Part shown: in pieces, positions 17,941-27,612 of the stretch
Layout of the letters: each line of letters starts with the position of its first letter
How positions within the stretch are numbered: the stretch's first letter is position 1
Assembly: GCF_002288385.1 (NCBI RefSeq)
Contig: NZ_CP016783.1
Span: forward strand, 1,054,001-1,118,000
DNA: 64,000 nt
Source of the DNA: Candidatus Planktophila lacus
GTDB taxonomy: Bacteria > Actinomycetota > Actinomycetes > Nanopelagicales > Nanopelagicaceae
Reading direction: 5' to 3'
Made by a program: the position numbers and the translations under genes
Notes under the pieces: generated by a model
What the model saw: the letters and a program-made list of their open reading frames with translations, nothing else
The model's database searches: none
What the model was told of the DNA's origin: nothing

Positions 17941-19374
17941 ATGACTTTCGAATATGCACCAGCACCCGAGTCTCGCGCTATCGTTTCGATTAAGCCGAAG
18001 TACGGACACTTCATAGATGGCAAATTTGTTAATGGGCGTAATCACTTTGCCACAATTAACCCAGCAACTGAAGAAGTACTAAGCCAGATCGCTCTCGGCA
18101 GCGCCAGCGATGTTGATAAGGCAGTTATTGCAGCACAGAAGGCTTACACAAAAACTTGGTCAAAACTATCTGGCAAAGAACGCGGAAAGTATCTCTATCG
18201 AATCGCGCGCATCTTGCAAGAACGTGCCCGCGAATTTGCAGTCCTTGAAACTCTAGATAACGGTAAGCCAATTCGCGAAACCCGCGATATCGATATTCCG
18301 CTAGTTGCCGCGCACTTCTTTTATCACGCTGGATGGGCCGATAAATTAGATTACGCCGGCATGGGTAAGTCACCAAAGCCACATGGCGTTGCCGGCCAGA
18401 TCATTCCTTGGAACTTCCCGTTATTGATGTTGGCGTGGAAGGTAGCGCCCGCACTTGCAACTGGAAATACCGTTGTTCTAAAACCAGCTGAGACAACTTC
18501 CCTTACCGCACTTTTATTTGCTGAGGTTTGCCAACAAGCAGAACTTCCAGATGGCGTTGTAAACATTGTTACTGGCGATGGATCTACAGGATCTGCGATC
18601 GTTAACCACCCTGGCATCCATAAGATCGCATTTACTGGTTCTACTGAAGTCGGCAAGAAGATTGCTCGCGCCATCGCCGGCACCAATAAGAAAGCCACCC
18701 TTGAACTAGGCGGAAAAGGTGCAAATATCGTCTTTGATGACGCCCCTGTCGATGAGACGGTCGAAGGCATTGTTAACGGTATTTTCTTTAATCAGGGACA
18801 TGTCTGCTGTGCTGGATCACGTTTGATTTTGCAAGAAGGTATCGCAGATGAAGTTACCGAAAAGTTAAAGGCTCGCATGTCAAAGATTCGCGTTGGCGAT
18901 CCTTTAGATAAGAACACTGATCTGGGCGCTATCAACTCACGCGAGCAGTTAAATAAGATTAATGAACTTTCTGCAGCAGGAGATTCTGAAGGCGCCGAAC
19001 GCTGGAGCCCGGCTTGCAACCTATCCGATAAAGGTTTCTGGTTTGCACCAACTATCTTTACTGGCGTTACGCAAGCCCACCGCATCGCGCGCGAAGAAAT
19101 CTTTGGACCAGTACTTTCTATTCTCACTTTCCGCACGCCACAAGAGGCGATCGAAAAAGCAAATAACACTCCATTTGGGTTATCTGCAGGCGTATGGAGT
19201 GAGAAAGGCTCGCGAATTCTTTGGGCCACTCAACAACTTCGCGCCGGCGTCATCTGGGCCAATACCTTTAACAAATTTGATCCGACATCACCATTTGGTG
19301 GATATAAAGAATCTGGCTGGGGACGCGAAGGCGGAAAACATGGCCTGGCTTCTTATCTGAAGGAGGGAAAGTAA
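17941..19374 (+). CDS. aldehyde dehydrogenase, catalytic partner
   Basis: A 477-residue NAD(P)-dependent aldehyde dehydrogenase. The catalytic glutamate is in LELGGKGANIVF and the catalytic cysteine in NQGHVCCAGSR. GQIIPWNFPLLMLAWK and FTGSTEVGKKI are the dinucleotide-binding signatures and EEIFGPVLSI the C-terminal motif. In this operon its likely substrate is acetaldehyde made by DeoC. It starts 22 bases after deoC with a weak ribosome-binding sequence, and its stop codon directly touches the start of the truncated dehydrogenase-like gene. Confidence 0.92.
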   Translation: MTFEYAPAPESRAIVSIKPKYGHFIDGKFVNGRNHFATINPATEEVLSQIALGSASDVDKAVIAAQKAYTKTWSKLSGKERGKYLYRIARILQERAREFAVLETLDNGKPIRETRDIDIPLVAAHFFYHAGWADKLDYAGMGKSPKPHGVAGQIIPWNFPLLMLAWKVAPALATGNTVVLKPAETTSLTALLFAEVCQQAELPDGVVNIVTGDGSTGSAIVNHPGIHKIAFTGSTEVGKKIARAIAGTNKKATLELGGKGANIVFDDAPVDETVEGIVNGIFFNQGHVCCAGSRLILQEGIADEVTEKLKARMSKIRVGDPLDKNTDLGAINSREQLNKINELSAAGDSEGAERWSPACNLSDKGFWFAPTIFTGVTQAHRIAREEIFGPVLSILTFRTPQEAIEKANNTPFGLSAGVWSEKGSRILWATQQLRAGVIWANTFNKFDPTSPFGGYKESGWGREGGKHGLASYLKEGK

Positions 19375-20211
19375 ATGTCACGTCTTGAAGTGAAGAAGAC
19401 TTACAAGCTCTACATCAATGGCGCTTTCCCACGTAGTGAATCAGGGCGCATCTACGAAGTAACCGATGCAAAGGGAAACTTCATCGCTAATCCTGCGCTG
19501 GCATCACGTAAAGATCTACGCGATGCAGTTGTGGCAGCGCGCGCAGCGCAACCAGGTTGGGCAAAGGCAACTGCCTACAACCGTGGACAGATTCTCTATC
19601 GCATTGCAGAGATGTTAGAAGGTCGCGCAGATCAGATCGCCAATGAAATTTCTGCAACATCTGGCGTAACTCCCAAGAAGGCGCATGAGCAACTTATGGC
19701 TGCGATCGATCGTTGGGTTTGGTATGCCGGTTGGAGCGATAAGTTAGCTGCAGCATTTGGCTCAACAAACCCAGTTGCTGGCCCTTATTACAACTTCACT
19801 ATCCCTGAAGCGCAAGGCGTTATCGCAGTTGCGCCAAAAGATGAATTCTTAGCCTTTATCGATTCCATTGCGCCAGTTATTACATCTGGAAATTCAGTTA
19901 TCGCCCTAGTGCCTGGTGCATCAGCGGTTCCGGCGATGACCTTTGCCGAAGTATTAGTAACTAGCGATCTACCTCATGGAGTTATAAATATCCTCACTGG
20001 TTCACATGATGAGCTTGCTCCTTGGGCGGCATCGCATATGGATATAGATGGCATGGATATATCTGGAATCGATAAGAAGAAACGCGCCGCACTTAAAGAA
20101 GCCGGCGCTGAAAACCTAAAGCGGATCCACCACTTTGATGATGCGCAGACTCCAAATCGCATCTATGCATTTATGGAAGCAAAGACGGTCTGGCACCCAA
20201 TCGGGGTTTAA
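19375..20211 (+). CDS. truncated aldehyde dehydrogenase-like protein without catalytic residues
   Basis: A 278-residue protein with the N-terminal part of the aldehyde dehydrogenase fold only. KLYINGAFPRSESGR and AQPGWAKATAYNRGQILYR match the family, and a degenerate cofactor region is visible (EAQGVIAVAPKD, VITSGNSVIALVPG). The segment that would hold the catalytic Glu and Cys is missing. The reading frame is intact, with good codon use and a strong GGAGGG ribosome-binding sequence, so it is not an obvious pseudogene. It begins directly after the active dehydrogenase. The pair resembles the two-domain ALDH16 proteins split into two genes. A structural or assembly role is inferred. Confidence 0.85.
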   Translation: MSRLEVKKTYKLYINGAFPRSESGRIYEVTDAKGNFIANPALASRKDLRDAVVAARAAQPGWAKATAYNRGQILYRIAEMLEGRADQIANEISATSGVTPKKAHEQLMAAIDRWVWYAGWSDKLAAAFGSTNPVAGPYYNFTIPEAQGVIAVAPKDEFLAFIDSIAPVITSGNSVIALVPGASAVPAMTFAEVLVTSDLPHGVINILTGSHDELAPWAASHMDIDGMDISGIDKKKRAALKEAGAENLKRIHHFDDAQTPNRIYAFMEAKTVWHPIGV

Positions 20212-20214
20212 CTA

Positions 20215-21309
20215 TTATTCAGCAGAAATCTTTGCAAAGCCTGGCTTTACGATCTCATCGATAATCGCCAGGCGCTCTTCAAAGGGAATGAACGCGCTCT
20301 TTAGCGCATTGATAGTCACGCGCTGCAGATCTAAGAAACTCCAGTTAAATGCCTTAACTAACTCGTTCATTTCGCGGGTCATCGAAGTTGCTGACATTAA
20401 ACGGTTGTCGGTATTAACTGTTACACGGAAGCGAAGTTTGGCGAGATCTCCGATTGGGTGATCCGCAAAATTTGCAGCAGCTCCCGTTTGAATATTTGAA
20501 GAAGGACACATTTCCAATGGGATGCGACGATCACGAACATAAGCGGCAAGTTTTCCAAGGCGCGCAGGTGTATGGTTCAAATCAATATCATCGATGATTC
20601 GCACACCATGACCGAGGCGCTCTGCACCGCAGAGTTGAATCGCTTCCCAGATTGAAGGAAGTCCGTACGCCTCACCCGCATGGATCGTGAAGTGAGCATT
20701 TTCGCGACGTAAGAATTCAAAGGTATCTAACTGATCACTTGGCGGGAAGCCATCTTCAGGGCCTGCGATATCGAAGCCAACTACGCCACGATCGCGGTAT
20801 TTAACAGCTAATTCCGCTACTTCTTGCGAAAGTTTATTCTGACGCATTCCACAAAGGAGGAGAACTGCGCGAACCTTGCCTCCAGTTTTAGCAACTTCTT
20901 TCTCGCCTTCTTGGAAACCTTGCAAGATCGCTTCAATCGCTTGCGAAAGAGTTAAACCTTTTTCGGTTAACAACTCAGGAGCCATACGAACTTCGGCATA
21001 GACAACGCCATCTTCGGCCAAATCAGTTACACACTCACGCGAAACCCGCACAATATCTGCTGGGCGCTGCATTACGGCAACTGTATGCGCGAAGGTTTCG
21101 AGATAGCGGACTAGCGAACCTGAATCACATGATGCGCGGAACCACTCGGCTAACTCTGTTGCATCATTCGTTGGGAGTTCGTGGCCAATCTCTTTGGCAA
21201 TATCAATAATTGTTTGTGGGCGAAGGCCCCCATCCAAGTGATCGTGCAGCAAAGCCTTAGGTAAGCGCTTGACTTGTTCTGGGGTTGGAATCAAATTTAA
21301 AGTGCTCAT
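20215..21309 (-). CDS. add: adenosine deaminase
   Basis: A 364-residue zinc-dependent adenosine deaminase. The metal ligands are in [11 protein letters not shown] near residue 20, the later histidine in TIHAGEAYG, the catalytic Glu in the same motif, HGVRI, and the aspartates in VNTDNRL. It deaminates adenosine and deoxyadenosine to inosine forms. It is the last gene of the operon that also holds deoA and cdd, sharing a TAATG overlap with deoA. It converges with the dehydrogenase operon three bases away. Confidence 0.95.
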   Translation of the reverse strand: MSTLNLIPTPEQVKRLPKALLHDHLDGGLRPQTIIDIAKEIGHELPTNDATELAEWFRASCDSGSLVRYLETFAHTVAVMQRPADIVRVSRECVTDLAEDGVVYAEVRMAPELLTEKGLTLSQAIEAILQGFQEGEKEVAKTGGKVRAVLLLCGMRQNKLSQEVAELAVKYRDRGVVGFDIAGPEDGFPPSDQLDTFEFLRRENAHFTIHAGEAYGLPSIWEAIQLCGAERLGHGVRIIDDIDLNHTPARLGKLAAYVRDRRIPLEMCPSSNIQTGAAANFADHPIGDLAKLRFRVTVNTDNRLMSATSMTREMNELVKAFNWSFLDLQRVTINALKSAFIPFEERLAIIDEIVKPGFAKISAE

Positions 21310-22607
21310 TAACCTATCCGCTCGATTACTAGAGGCAGACGATTTACTGTTCCACCTTCCTTGATGGAAATTGCACCTTCTAGAATTTCTAAGGCGCGTT
21401 CAAATCTAGCTGGTTCATCGGTATGCAAGGTAAGTAACGGTGCACCTGCCTGAACATAATCTCCAGGTTTGGCATGCATCTCGATACCTGCACCTGCTTG
21501 CACCTTCTCGCCTTGCTTAGAACGGCCTGCGCCTAAGCGCCATGCACTTACGCCGACTTTCATCGCATCCATCGTGGTCATCGTTCCAGAATTTTGAGCG
21601 GTGATTACATGTTGTTCGCGTGCAACTGGCAGTTTGGCATCTGGATCTCCGCCTTGTGCGGCAATCATGCGGCGCCAATGATCCATCGCAGAACCATCTT
21701 GCAGGGCAACTGCAGGATCTTTTCCAACAATTCCGGCGGCATCGATCATCTCGCGCGCCAAAAGAATGGTTAACTCAACAACATCTGCAGGTCCCCCACC
21801 AGCTAAAACCTCAATAGATTCACGTACTTCAAGGGCATTTCCGGCCGTTAGCCCAAGTGGAACATCCATCGCCGTAACGAGAGCACGTGTCTTCACACCA
21901 GCATCGATGCCAAGTTGAACCATGGTGCGTGCAAGTTCGGCGGCTTGCTTCGGATCGCTCATAAATGCTCCACTGCCAGTTTTCACATCTAGCACTAGCG
22001 CTGAAGTACCTTCGGCAATCTTCTTAGACATAATTGATGACGCAATAAGTGGGATCGCTTCAACTGTCGCTGTTACATCACGCAGTGCATAAAGTTTCTT
22101 ATCGGCGGGAGCAAGACCAGCACCTGCTGCACAAATTACCGCTCCGGTATCTTGCAATACTTTTAACATCTCTTCATTGGAGAGCGAGGCACGCCAACCG
22201 GGAATTGATTCGAGCTTATCGAGCGTGCCACCTGTGTGGCCGAGGCCGCGACCTGAAAGTTGCGGAACGGCGCCACCGCATGCAGCAACTAGCGGCGCCA
22301 ATGGAAGAGTTATCTTGTCGCCAACGCCACCAGTTGAATGCTTATCTGCAGTTGGGCGATCAAGCATCGACCAGTTCATGCGTTCGCCAGAGTTAATCAT
22401 CGCCGTTGTCCAACGTGAAATTTCACGGGAGTTCATGCCATTTAGCAAGATCGCCATCAGGAGAGCTGACATTTGCTCGTCAGCAATTACTCCGCGAGTG
22501 TAGGCATCAACTGTCCAGTCAATTTGTTTATCGGTAAGTTCGTTGCGATCACGTTTAGCGGCGATAATCTCTACTGCGGCAAATGGTTCGACAGAGTTAC
22601 TAGTCAA
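21309..22607 (-). CDS. deoA: thymidine phosphorylase
   Basis: A 432-residue pyrimidine-nucleoside phosphorylase, releasing deoxyribose 1-phosphate from thymidine or deoxyuridine. [20 protein letters not shown] is the phosphate-binding signature, [19 protein letters not shown] the family signature, and [11 protein letters not shown] lies near the middle. The start is uncertain: TTG at 22607 overlaps the cdd end by eight bases and has GGAAAA upstream, while an in-frame TTG at 22634 would be deeper inside cdd. The former is chosen. Its product would need the phosphomutase of the opposite operon before DeoC can use it. Confidence 0.92.
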   Translation of the reverse strand: MTSNSVEPFAAVEIIAAKRDRNELTDKQIDWTVDAYTRGVIADEQMSALLMAILLNGMNSREISRWTTAMINSGERMNWSMLDRPTADKHSTGGVGDKITLPLAPLVAACGGAVPQLSGRGLGHTGGTLDKLESIPGWRASLSNEEMLKVLQDTGAVICAAGAGLAPADKKLYALRDVTATVEAIPLIASSIMSKKIAEGTSALVLDVKTGSGAFMSDPKQAAELARTMVQLGIDAGVKTRALVTAMDVPLGLTAGNALEVRESIEVLAGGGPADVVELTILLAREMIDAAGIVGKDPAVALQDGSAMDHWRRMIAAQGGDPDAKLPVAREQHVITAQNSGTMTTMDAMKVGVSAWRLGAGRSKQGEKVQAGAGIEMHAKPGDYVQAGAPLLTLHTDEPARFERALEILEGAISIKEGGTVNRLPLVIERIG

Positions 22608-22998
22608 GACGCTTTTCCATCTCTTCTGGGCCAAATGCCCAGGGTAATAGGTCGGCTAAGTTTTTAATTCCATCATCTGTTGCCAATTGCAGTTTTGAGC
22701 CGCCGTGTTCTTGAAGAAGTTGGCGACAGCGACCGCACGGCATTAACAAGTTCCCTGAGATATCAACACAGGTAAATGCAATTAAGCGTCCGCCACCAGA
22801 GTTAATAAGTGAAGAAACCAATCCGCATTCTGCGCATAAAGTGAGGCCATAACTGGCATTTTCTACGTTACAACCGGTCACGATGCGACCGTCATCTACT
22901 AGCGCTGCAACTCCTACTGGAAACTTTGAATACGGCGCATAGGCTTGTTTCATCGCAGCAGTTGCTTGCTCTTTAAGAAGCTCCCAATTAATTTGCAT
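22600..22998 (-). CDS. cdd: cytidine deaminase
   Basis: A 132-residue homotetrameric-type cytidine deaminase. The zinc ligands are in TLCAECG (with the catalytic Glu) and PCGRCRQ, and FPVGVAAL and GCNVENASYG are family motifs. It converts cytidine and deoxycytidine to uridine forms that DeoA can split. The start at 22998 (MQINWELLKEQA) is preferred to an upstream in-frame codon at 23019 that would lie farther inside the BMP gene. It overlaps that gene by 11 bases. Confidence 0.93.
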   Translation of the reverse strand: MQINWELLKEQATAAMKQAYAPYSKFPVGVAALVDDGRIVTGCNVENASYGLTLCAECGLVSSLINSGGGRLIAFTCVDISGNLLMPCGRCRQLLQEHGGSKLQLATDDGIKNLADLLPWAFGPEEMEKRLD

Positions 22999-23977
22999 AC
23001 GCTGCACTCGCTGCCGCATTGATCGCTGCGCTTTGGGCAGCTAACGGCTTAGATTTAATAACAATCTCAATTCCTTTATCGCCGATTCCGTAACGGTGTC
23101 CGTAGATGCCGGCTTTAGCATCAATAACATCCGAGAGTTGGCTGTTGTTAATGGCTTTGCCGATAATCGCAGATACTGCGATATCTACTCGTTTAACAAC
23201 TGAAGCAATTAGATATTTTGAAGTTGCAGGAGTGACGCTTAGATAAAGATCAGGTTCGGTAATAATCAAATTAACTTCAGGGGCGTTCTTCTTACGATTC
23301 TTAGATGTGTTTGCCTTAACGATCGCCTCAAATAAACCATCAGCTGATCCAGTTGTTGCATCATAGATAACATCTATACCTAGGGTAATAAGCGCCTTTG
23401 CGGAGACCACAGATTCAGTTGCGGTGTATTTCACAAATGAGCGTACGTTCTTCTTTGCTGCTGCAACACCAAGGAGAAATCCATTTTCATAACCATCTGC
23501 ATTGGAAGGTGTAGTCACCATCGCTACCTTGCCGCTTTTAGTGGCTAGCGCTGCGCTATAGCCCGCTAAGAAAGCCGCTTCGTTCTCAGAGAAGATAATT
23601 GATGTGACATTTAAGGAAGGGATTGAAGCATCTCCGATAATCGCAAATTGGGTATTTGGAAATTCAATTGCGAGTGGTTCGATAATTCTTGCGTATTGAC
23701 CGCCAACTGCAATTATTGTTGTGCAACTCTTGGTAGTGAGTGTGCGGATTCGCTTAGTCCGATCGGCGTTGGTGCCATCAGTAACAACGCTTTCGAATGT
23801 AAATGAGTACTGGCTCTGCGCTTTTTTAACGCCGGCAAGAGTTGCATCGTTAAATGAGCGATCTCCTGGCCCACCAGTGTCATAAGCGATACAGATATTG
23901 CCTGCTGCACTGGCTTGTGGAGCGCTAAAAATCGAAAGCCCGATTGCAGCTATCGCTAGCGCTGCACGAAACTTCAT
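22988..23977 (-). CDS. BMP-family solute-binding protein (nucleoside-type)
   Basis: A 329-residue exported binding protein of the basic-membrane-protein family, which in other bacteria binds purine or pyrimidine nucleosides for an ABC importer. CIAYDTGGPGDRSFNDATLAG is the family opening (split here from its flanks), and FSENEAAFLAGYSAAL is the second signature. A Sec signal peptide ends near APQASAA, and there is no lipobox cysteine. The ATPase and permease genes that usually follow are absent; instead cdd and deoA follow directly. The start overlaps the trpS stop. It may work with a transporter encoded elsewhere. Confidence 0.88.
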   Translation of the reverse strand: MKFRAALAIAAIGLSIFSAPQASAAGNICIAYDTGGPGDRSFNDATLAGVKKAQSQYSFTFESVVTDGTNADRTKRIRTLTTKSCTTIIAVGGQYARIIEPLAIEFPNTQFAIIGDASIPSLNVTSIIFSENEAAFLAGYSAALATKSGKVAMVTTPSNADGYENGFLLGVAAAKKNVRSFVKYTATESVVSAKALITLGIDVIYDATTGSADGLFEAIVKANTSKNRKKNAPEVNLIITEPDLYLSVTPATSKYLIASVVKRVDIAVSAIIGKAINNSQLSDVIDAKAGIYGHRYGIGDKGIEIVIKSKPLAAQSAAINAAASAAYAN

Positions 23978-24975
23978 TAGAGAACCAAGCCTAAATTTTT
24001 ATAGGTCTGCGCCAGAGTTGCGCTGGCGACGGCGCGCGCTTTATCAGCGCCATCGTGAAGGACCTTGATTAGATGAGCCTCATCCTGCAGAAGTTCCAAC
24101 GCCTGAGTGCGGATGGGACGTAGGTACTCAACAACTACTTCGGCAACCGCGCCTTTAAAGTCTCCATAACCTTTTCCGGCAAATTCATTCTCTAAATCTG
24201 CAACGCTCTTTCCAGAAAGGGTTGAATGGATAGTTAATAAGTTGCTAATGCCAGGTTTGCTTTTTTCATCAAAGGTTACTTCGCGGCCCGCATCAGTAGT
24301 CGCGCTCTTAATCTTCTTGGTATTTGCCTCTGGCGTATCCATAATTTCTAAAACACCTGCGACCGAGCCTGCTGATTTACTCATCTTATTTGTTGGCTCT
24401 TGTAGATCGTAAATTTTTGATCCAGATTTTAGAATATAACCCTCAGGTATTTTGAAGGTATCGCCAAACTTTGTGTTAAATCGGATCGCTAAATCGCGTG
24501 TTAACTCGATGTGTTGACGTTGGTCTTCTCCAACAGGTACTTGATCTGCTTGATAAAGCAGAATGTCGGCGGCTTGCAACATTGGGTAGGTAAAGAGTCC
24601 TACGCGCGCAGTATCTGCCCCACCTTTTGCTGACTTATCTTTAAATTGGGTCATACGGTTAGCTTCGCCAAAGCCCGCTATACATTCCATAATCCAACCG
24701 AGTTGGTTATGTTCGGCAACATGTGATTGCACAAAGAGCGTAGATTTCTCTGGAGAAATTCCTAAAGCAATCAACTGCGCCGCAGATGAGAGAGTTCTTT
24801 TGCGAAGCAGCGCTGGATCGATATCACCGGTTAGGGCGTGCAGATCGACGATGCAGTAGAAGGCATCATTGCCGCTCTGGAGTTCGACCCATTGCTTTAG
24901 CGCACCGAGATAGTTGCCCAGGTGGAAGGAGTCACTGGTGGGCTGGATGCCCGATAGAACTCTCTTCTTTGTCAT
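23977..24975 (-). CDS. trpS: tryptophanyl-tRNA synthetase
   Basis: A 332-residue class I synthetase. The HIGH-type motif is [10 protein letters not shown], the KMSKS motif is KMSKSAGS, and [19 protein letters not shown] is the TrpRS signature. Length is normal. It is followed with a one-base overlap by the BMP gene, so the nucleoside operon may be transcribed from the trpS promoter. That promoter is not obvious. Confidence 0.96.
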   Translation of the reverse strand: MTKKRVLSGIQPTSDSFHLGNYLGALKQWVELQSGNDAFYCIVDLHALTGDIDPALLRKRTLSSAAQLIALGISPEKSTLFVQSHVAEHNQLGWIMECIAGFGEANRMTQFKDKSAKGGADTARVGLFTYPMLQAADILLYQADQVPVGEDQRQHIELTRDLAIRFNTKFGDTFKIPEGYILKSGSKIYDLQEPTNKMSKSAGSVAGVLEIMDTPEANTKKIKSATTDAGREVTFDEKSKPGISNLLTIHSTLSGKSVADLENEFAGKGYGDFKGAVAEVVVEYLRPIRTQALELLQDEAHLIKVLHDGADKARAVASATLAQTYKNLGLVL

Positions 24976-24998
24976 AGTTGTAATTCTCGCATGAATCG

Positions 24999-26291
24999 CT
25001 AGTTACGCGATATCAATAACTGCCCAGCGCGCTTGCCTTCCATAGTCAAAACAGTGATTCGAATCCCGTTAACGCCAACGACATCGTGTTCTACGGGAAT
25101 TCTGCCTAAGAAATGCATTACAAAACCGCTCGCTGTTTCATATGGGCCTTCAGGAATTTCTATACCTGTCTGCTCACGTAAGTCATCGATCGAGATCAGC
25201 CCGTCAACCTCAAAATCACCTGTGCGAGATTCGAGAGAAACATCGGCTTCATCGGTGTCGTATTCATCTTTGATATCGCCGATCAGACATTCGACTAAAT
25301 CTTCGAGGGTCACGATGCCGTCGGTGCCACCGTATTCATCTAGCACGATAGCTAAATGCTGGCGTTGATTGCGCATCTCAGTAAGGGCAGGCAAAACTCC
25401 CTTGGTGCCAGGCAGAAACATGATATTTCGAACAAGCTCTTGAATCTTTCCGCCGGCGCTCACCAACGTTGTATCAAGTAGATCGCGAACGTGGATAAAT
25501 CCAATTACCTCATCGGTTGATCCACGAACAACTGGATAACGTGAGTGAGCGCGATCAACGGCGAGCGCGATCGCTTTGCCTACAGTTAATGAGGCATCCA
25601 TGAAATCGACCTCTGTGCGCGGAACCATAACTTCATGCACTTGACGCTCTGAAGCGTTAAATACTTCTTCCACGATATCGCGTTCTTCAGCGGTCAAGGC
25701 GGCATGGCCTGTTACCAAATCAAGGAGTTCTTCTTCAGACATCTGGCTGCGTTGTTCTTTTGGATCAATTCCAAAGATACGTACAACAACATCAGTAGAT
25801 CTAGAGAGAAGCCAAATCACAGGTCTAAAGAATTTGGCGGTTAAATCAATAGGGCCAGCGCTCCAAAGCGATATCTCTTCAGTGCGAAATAGCGCAAGAC
25901 GCTTTGGAACGAGCTCACCAAAAACAAGTGAGAAGTAAGCGATTACTAAGGTGACGCCGATTAGCGAAGTTACATTTGCCGCATCATCTGACAGACCAAG
26001 ATCAACCAACTGCGGAATGACATAAACGCCAAGTCTTTCTGCGCCAAGTGCGGCAGATAAGAATCCACAAACAGTTACGCCAACTTGAGCAGCGGCTAAG
26101 AAGCGATTTGGGTTAGAGGTAAGGACGGAAACCTTGGCGCCACGTTTACCTCTACTTGAGAGTTGGCGGACTTGGCTTTCACGAAGTGAGATCAAGGCGA
26201 TTTCGGCTGCCACAAAGAATGAGCCGAGCAAGATCAGGCCAGCTACGGAGGCGAGATCGCCGATTAAAGAACCAATCGGGTAAGGGTCCAT
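24999..26291 (-). CDS. CNNM/CorC-type transporter with CBS domains
   Basis: A 430-residue protein with a DUF21 (CNNM) membrane domain in residues 10-190, a CBS pair at about 210-330 ([38 protein letters not shown]) and a CorC/HlyC C-terminal domain ([14 protein letters not shown]). The family moves or regulates divalent cations, often magnesium or cobalt efflux; the older name hemolysin is misleading. Four hydrophobic segments are visible in the first third. A TAGAAT element lies ten bases before the ATG. Confidence 0.9.
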   Translation of the reverse strand: MDPYPIGSLIGDLASVAGLILLGSFFVAAEIALISLRESQVRQLSSRGKRGAKVSVLTSNPNRFLAAAQVGVTVCGFLSAALGAERLGVYVIPQLVDLGLSDDAANVTSLIGVTLVIAYFSLVFGELVPKRLALFRTEEISLWSAGPIDLTAKFFRPVIWLLSRSTDVVVRIFGIDPKEQRSQMSEEELLDLVTGHAALTAEERDIVEEVFNASERQVHEVMVPRTEVDFMDASLTVGKAIALAVDRAHSRYPVVRGSTDEVIGFIHVRDLLDTTLVSAGGKIQELVRNIMFLPGTKGVLPALTEMRNQRQHLAIVLDEYGGTDGIVTLEDLVECLIGDIKDEYDTDEADVSLESRTGDFEVDGLISIDDLREQTGIEIPEGPYETASGFVMHFLGRIPVEHDVVGVNGIRITVLTMEGKRAGQLLISRN

Positions 26292-26383
26292 GATGGGGGT
26301 AATTCTACGGCTTAGAACTGAGAGATGTGAACTCGCCCAGAGGCTATCTCTCTAGCCCCTTCCCTATTTGCCCACGCTTGGCA

Positions 26384-26470
26384 TATCCTTTGCGAGCCTA
26401 GCCAACCGGCTAGCACCTTCATCCTACGGACCGTCGGGCACGTACCTGCCCGGAGAAGGAGATACCTTAA
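26384..26470 (+). promoter_or_regulatory. structured 5' leader of the MsiK-type ATPase gene
   Basis: TATCCT at 26384-26389 is a possible -10. The leader then holds two strong hairpins: CTAGCC/GGCTAG at 26398-26413 with an AACC loop, and CGGGCA/TGCCCG at 26435-26452 with a six-base loop. The second ends right before an AAGGAGAT ribosome-binding sequence. No known riboswitch consensus was recognised. Confidence 0.4.
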
Positions 26471-27553
26471 ATGGCATCTGTTGTATTCGAAAACGCAACA
26501 CGTATCTACCCAGGCACAACCAAACCTGCAGTCGACAAGTTAAACCTAACCGTTAATGACGGTGAATTCTTGGTTCTTGTTGGTCCATCAGGTTGCGGTA
26601 AGTCAACATCACTACGTATGTTGGCAGGACTCGAAGAAATCGACGAAGGTCGCATTCTTATCGGTGACCGCGATGTAACAAATGTTGCTCCAAAAGATCG
26701 CGATATCGCAATGGTTTTCCAGTCATATGCGCTTTACCCACATATGACTGTTGCAGAGAACATGGGATTCGCACTTAAGATCGCTGGAGTTTCCAAAGAA
26801 GAACGCGAAAAGCGCGTTAATGAAGCAGCGAAGTTGCTCGACCTTGAGCCATATCTAGAGCGTAAGCCAAAGGCTCTCTCTGGTGGACAGCGTCAGCGCG
26901 TTGCTATGGGTCGTGCGATTGTTCGCGAGCCACAGGTATTCCTTATGGATGAGCCTCTTTCAAACCTTGATGCGAAGTTGCGCGTTGCAACTCGTACCCA
27001 AATCGCTGCACTACAGCGCCGTCTTGGAATCACAACTGTTTATGTAACACACGACCAAGTTGAAGCTATGACTATGGGCGATCGCGTAGCAGTTCTTAAG
27101 GATGGTCTATTGCAGCAAGTTGATACACCTCGCAACCTTTATGACTCACCTGCAAATGCATTCGTTGCAGGCTTCATCGGCTCACCTGCTATGAACCTTC
27201 TCTCTGCTCCAGTAAGTGGCGGAAAGGCGATGCTCGGAGATCTCGCAGTAGACGTTCCAGGATCTGCTGGTTCATCAGTAACTGTTGGAATCCGTCCAGA
27301 AGGCTTTGCTCCTGCATCATCTGGCTTCAAGGTTCTAGTTGAAGTTGTCGAAGAACTCGGCGCAGATGCATTCGTATACGGCAAGCCTGCAGATTCATCT
27401 GTGAACTTTGCTAACTCAACTGATGAAGGCGCACAAGTAATTGTTCGCTGGGATCCAAAGAACCCACCAAAGCCAGGCGACACAATAACTGTCACCGCTG
27501 CGGCTGCATCAGTTCACCTCTTCAACGCAACAACCGGAGAGCGTTTAAAGTAA
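26471..27553 (+). CDS. carbohydrate ABC transporter ATPase (UgpC/MsiK-type)
   Basis: A 360-residue sugar-import ATPase. Walker A is GPSGCGKST, the signature [14 protein letters not shown], Walker [13 protein letters not shown], and the switch His is in [12 protein letters not shown]. The C-terminal 120 residues form the TOBE/MalK regulatory domain ([10 protein letters not shown]). In Actinobacteria one such MsiK protein often serves several sugar transporters. The permease and binding-protein genes at 29880-33088 have no ATPase of their own, so it probably serves them. It has a strong ribosome-binding site and stands alone between a CorC gene and a terminator. Confidence 0.92.
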   Translation: MASVVFENATRIYPGTTKPAVDKLNLTVNDGEFLVLVGPSGCGKSTSLRMLAGLEEIDEGRILIGDRDVTNVAPKDRDIAMVFQSYALYPHMTVAENMGFALKIAGVSKEEREKRVNEAAKLLDLEPYLERKPKALSGGQRQRVAMGRAIVREPQVFLMDEPLSNLDAKLRVATRTQIAALQRRLGITTVYVTHDQVEAMTMGDRVAVLKDGLLQQVDTPRNLYDSPANAFVAGFIGSPAMNLLSAPVSGGKAMLGDLAVDVPGSAGSSVTVGIRPEGFAPASSGFKVLVEVVEELGADAFVYGKPADSSVNFANSTDEGAQVIVRWDPKNPPKPGDTITVTAAAASVHLFNATTGERLK

Positions 27554-27562
27554 TTAATAAGT

Positions 27563-27605
27563 AGTAAATAACCCCCGTCACTTATTGTGGCGGGGGTTAT
27601 TTACT
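27563..27605. terminator. bidirectional hairpin terminator
   Basis: A 19-base-pair stem (27563-27581 with 27587-27605) with only a G-T pair in it and a TTATT loop. The arms start with AGTAAATAA and end with TTATTTACT, so each strand carries a U-rich side. It ends both the ATPase gene and the converging enolase-like operon. Confidence 0.85.
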
Positions 27606-27612
27606 TTGATTG

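Noticed and set aside
19375-20211. Truncated dehydrogenase as a pseudogene
   Set aside because: The frame is open, codon use matches its neighbours and a strong ribosome-binding site is kept. A functional partner is more likely.
26398-26452. A known riboswitch in the MsiK leader
   Set aside because: Two simple hairpins were found, but no conserved riboswitch core could be recognised.
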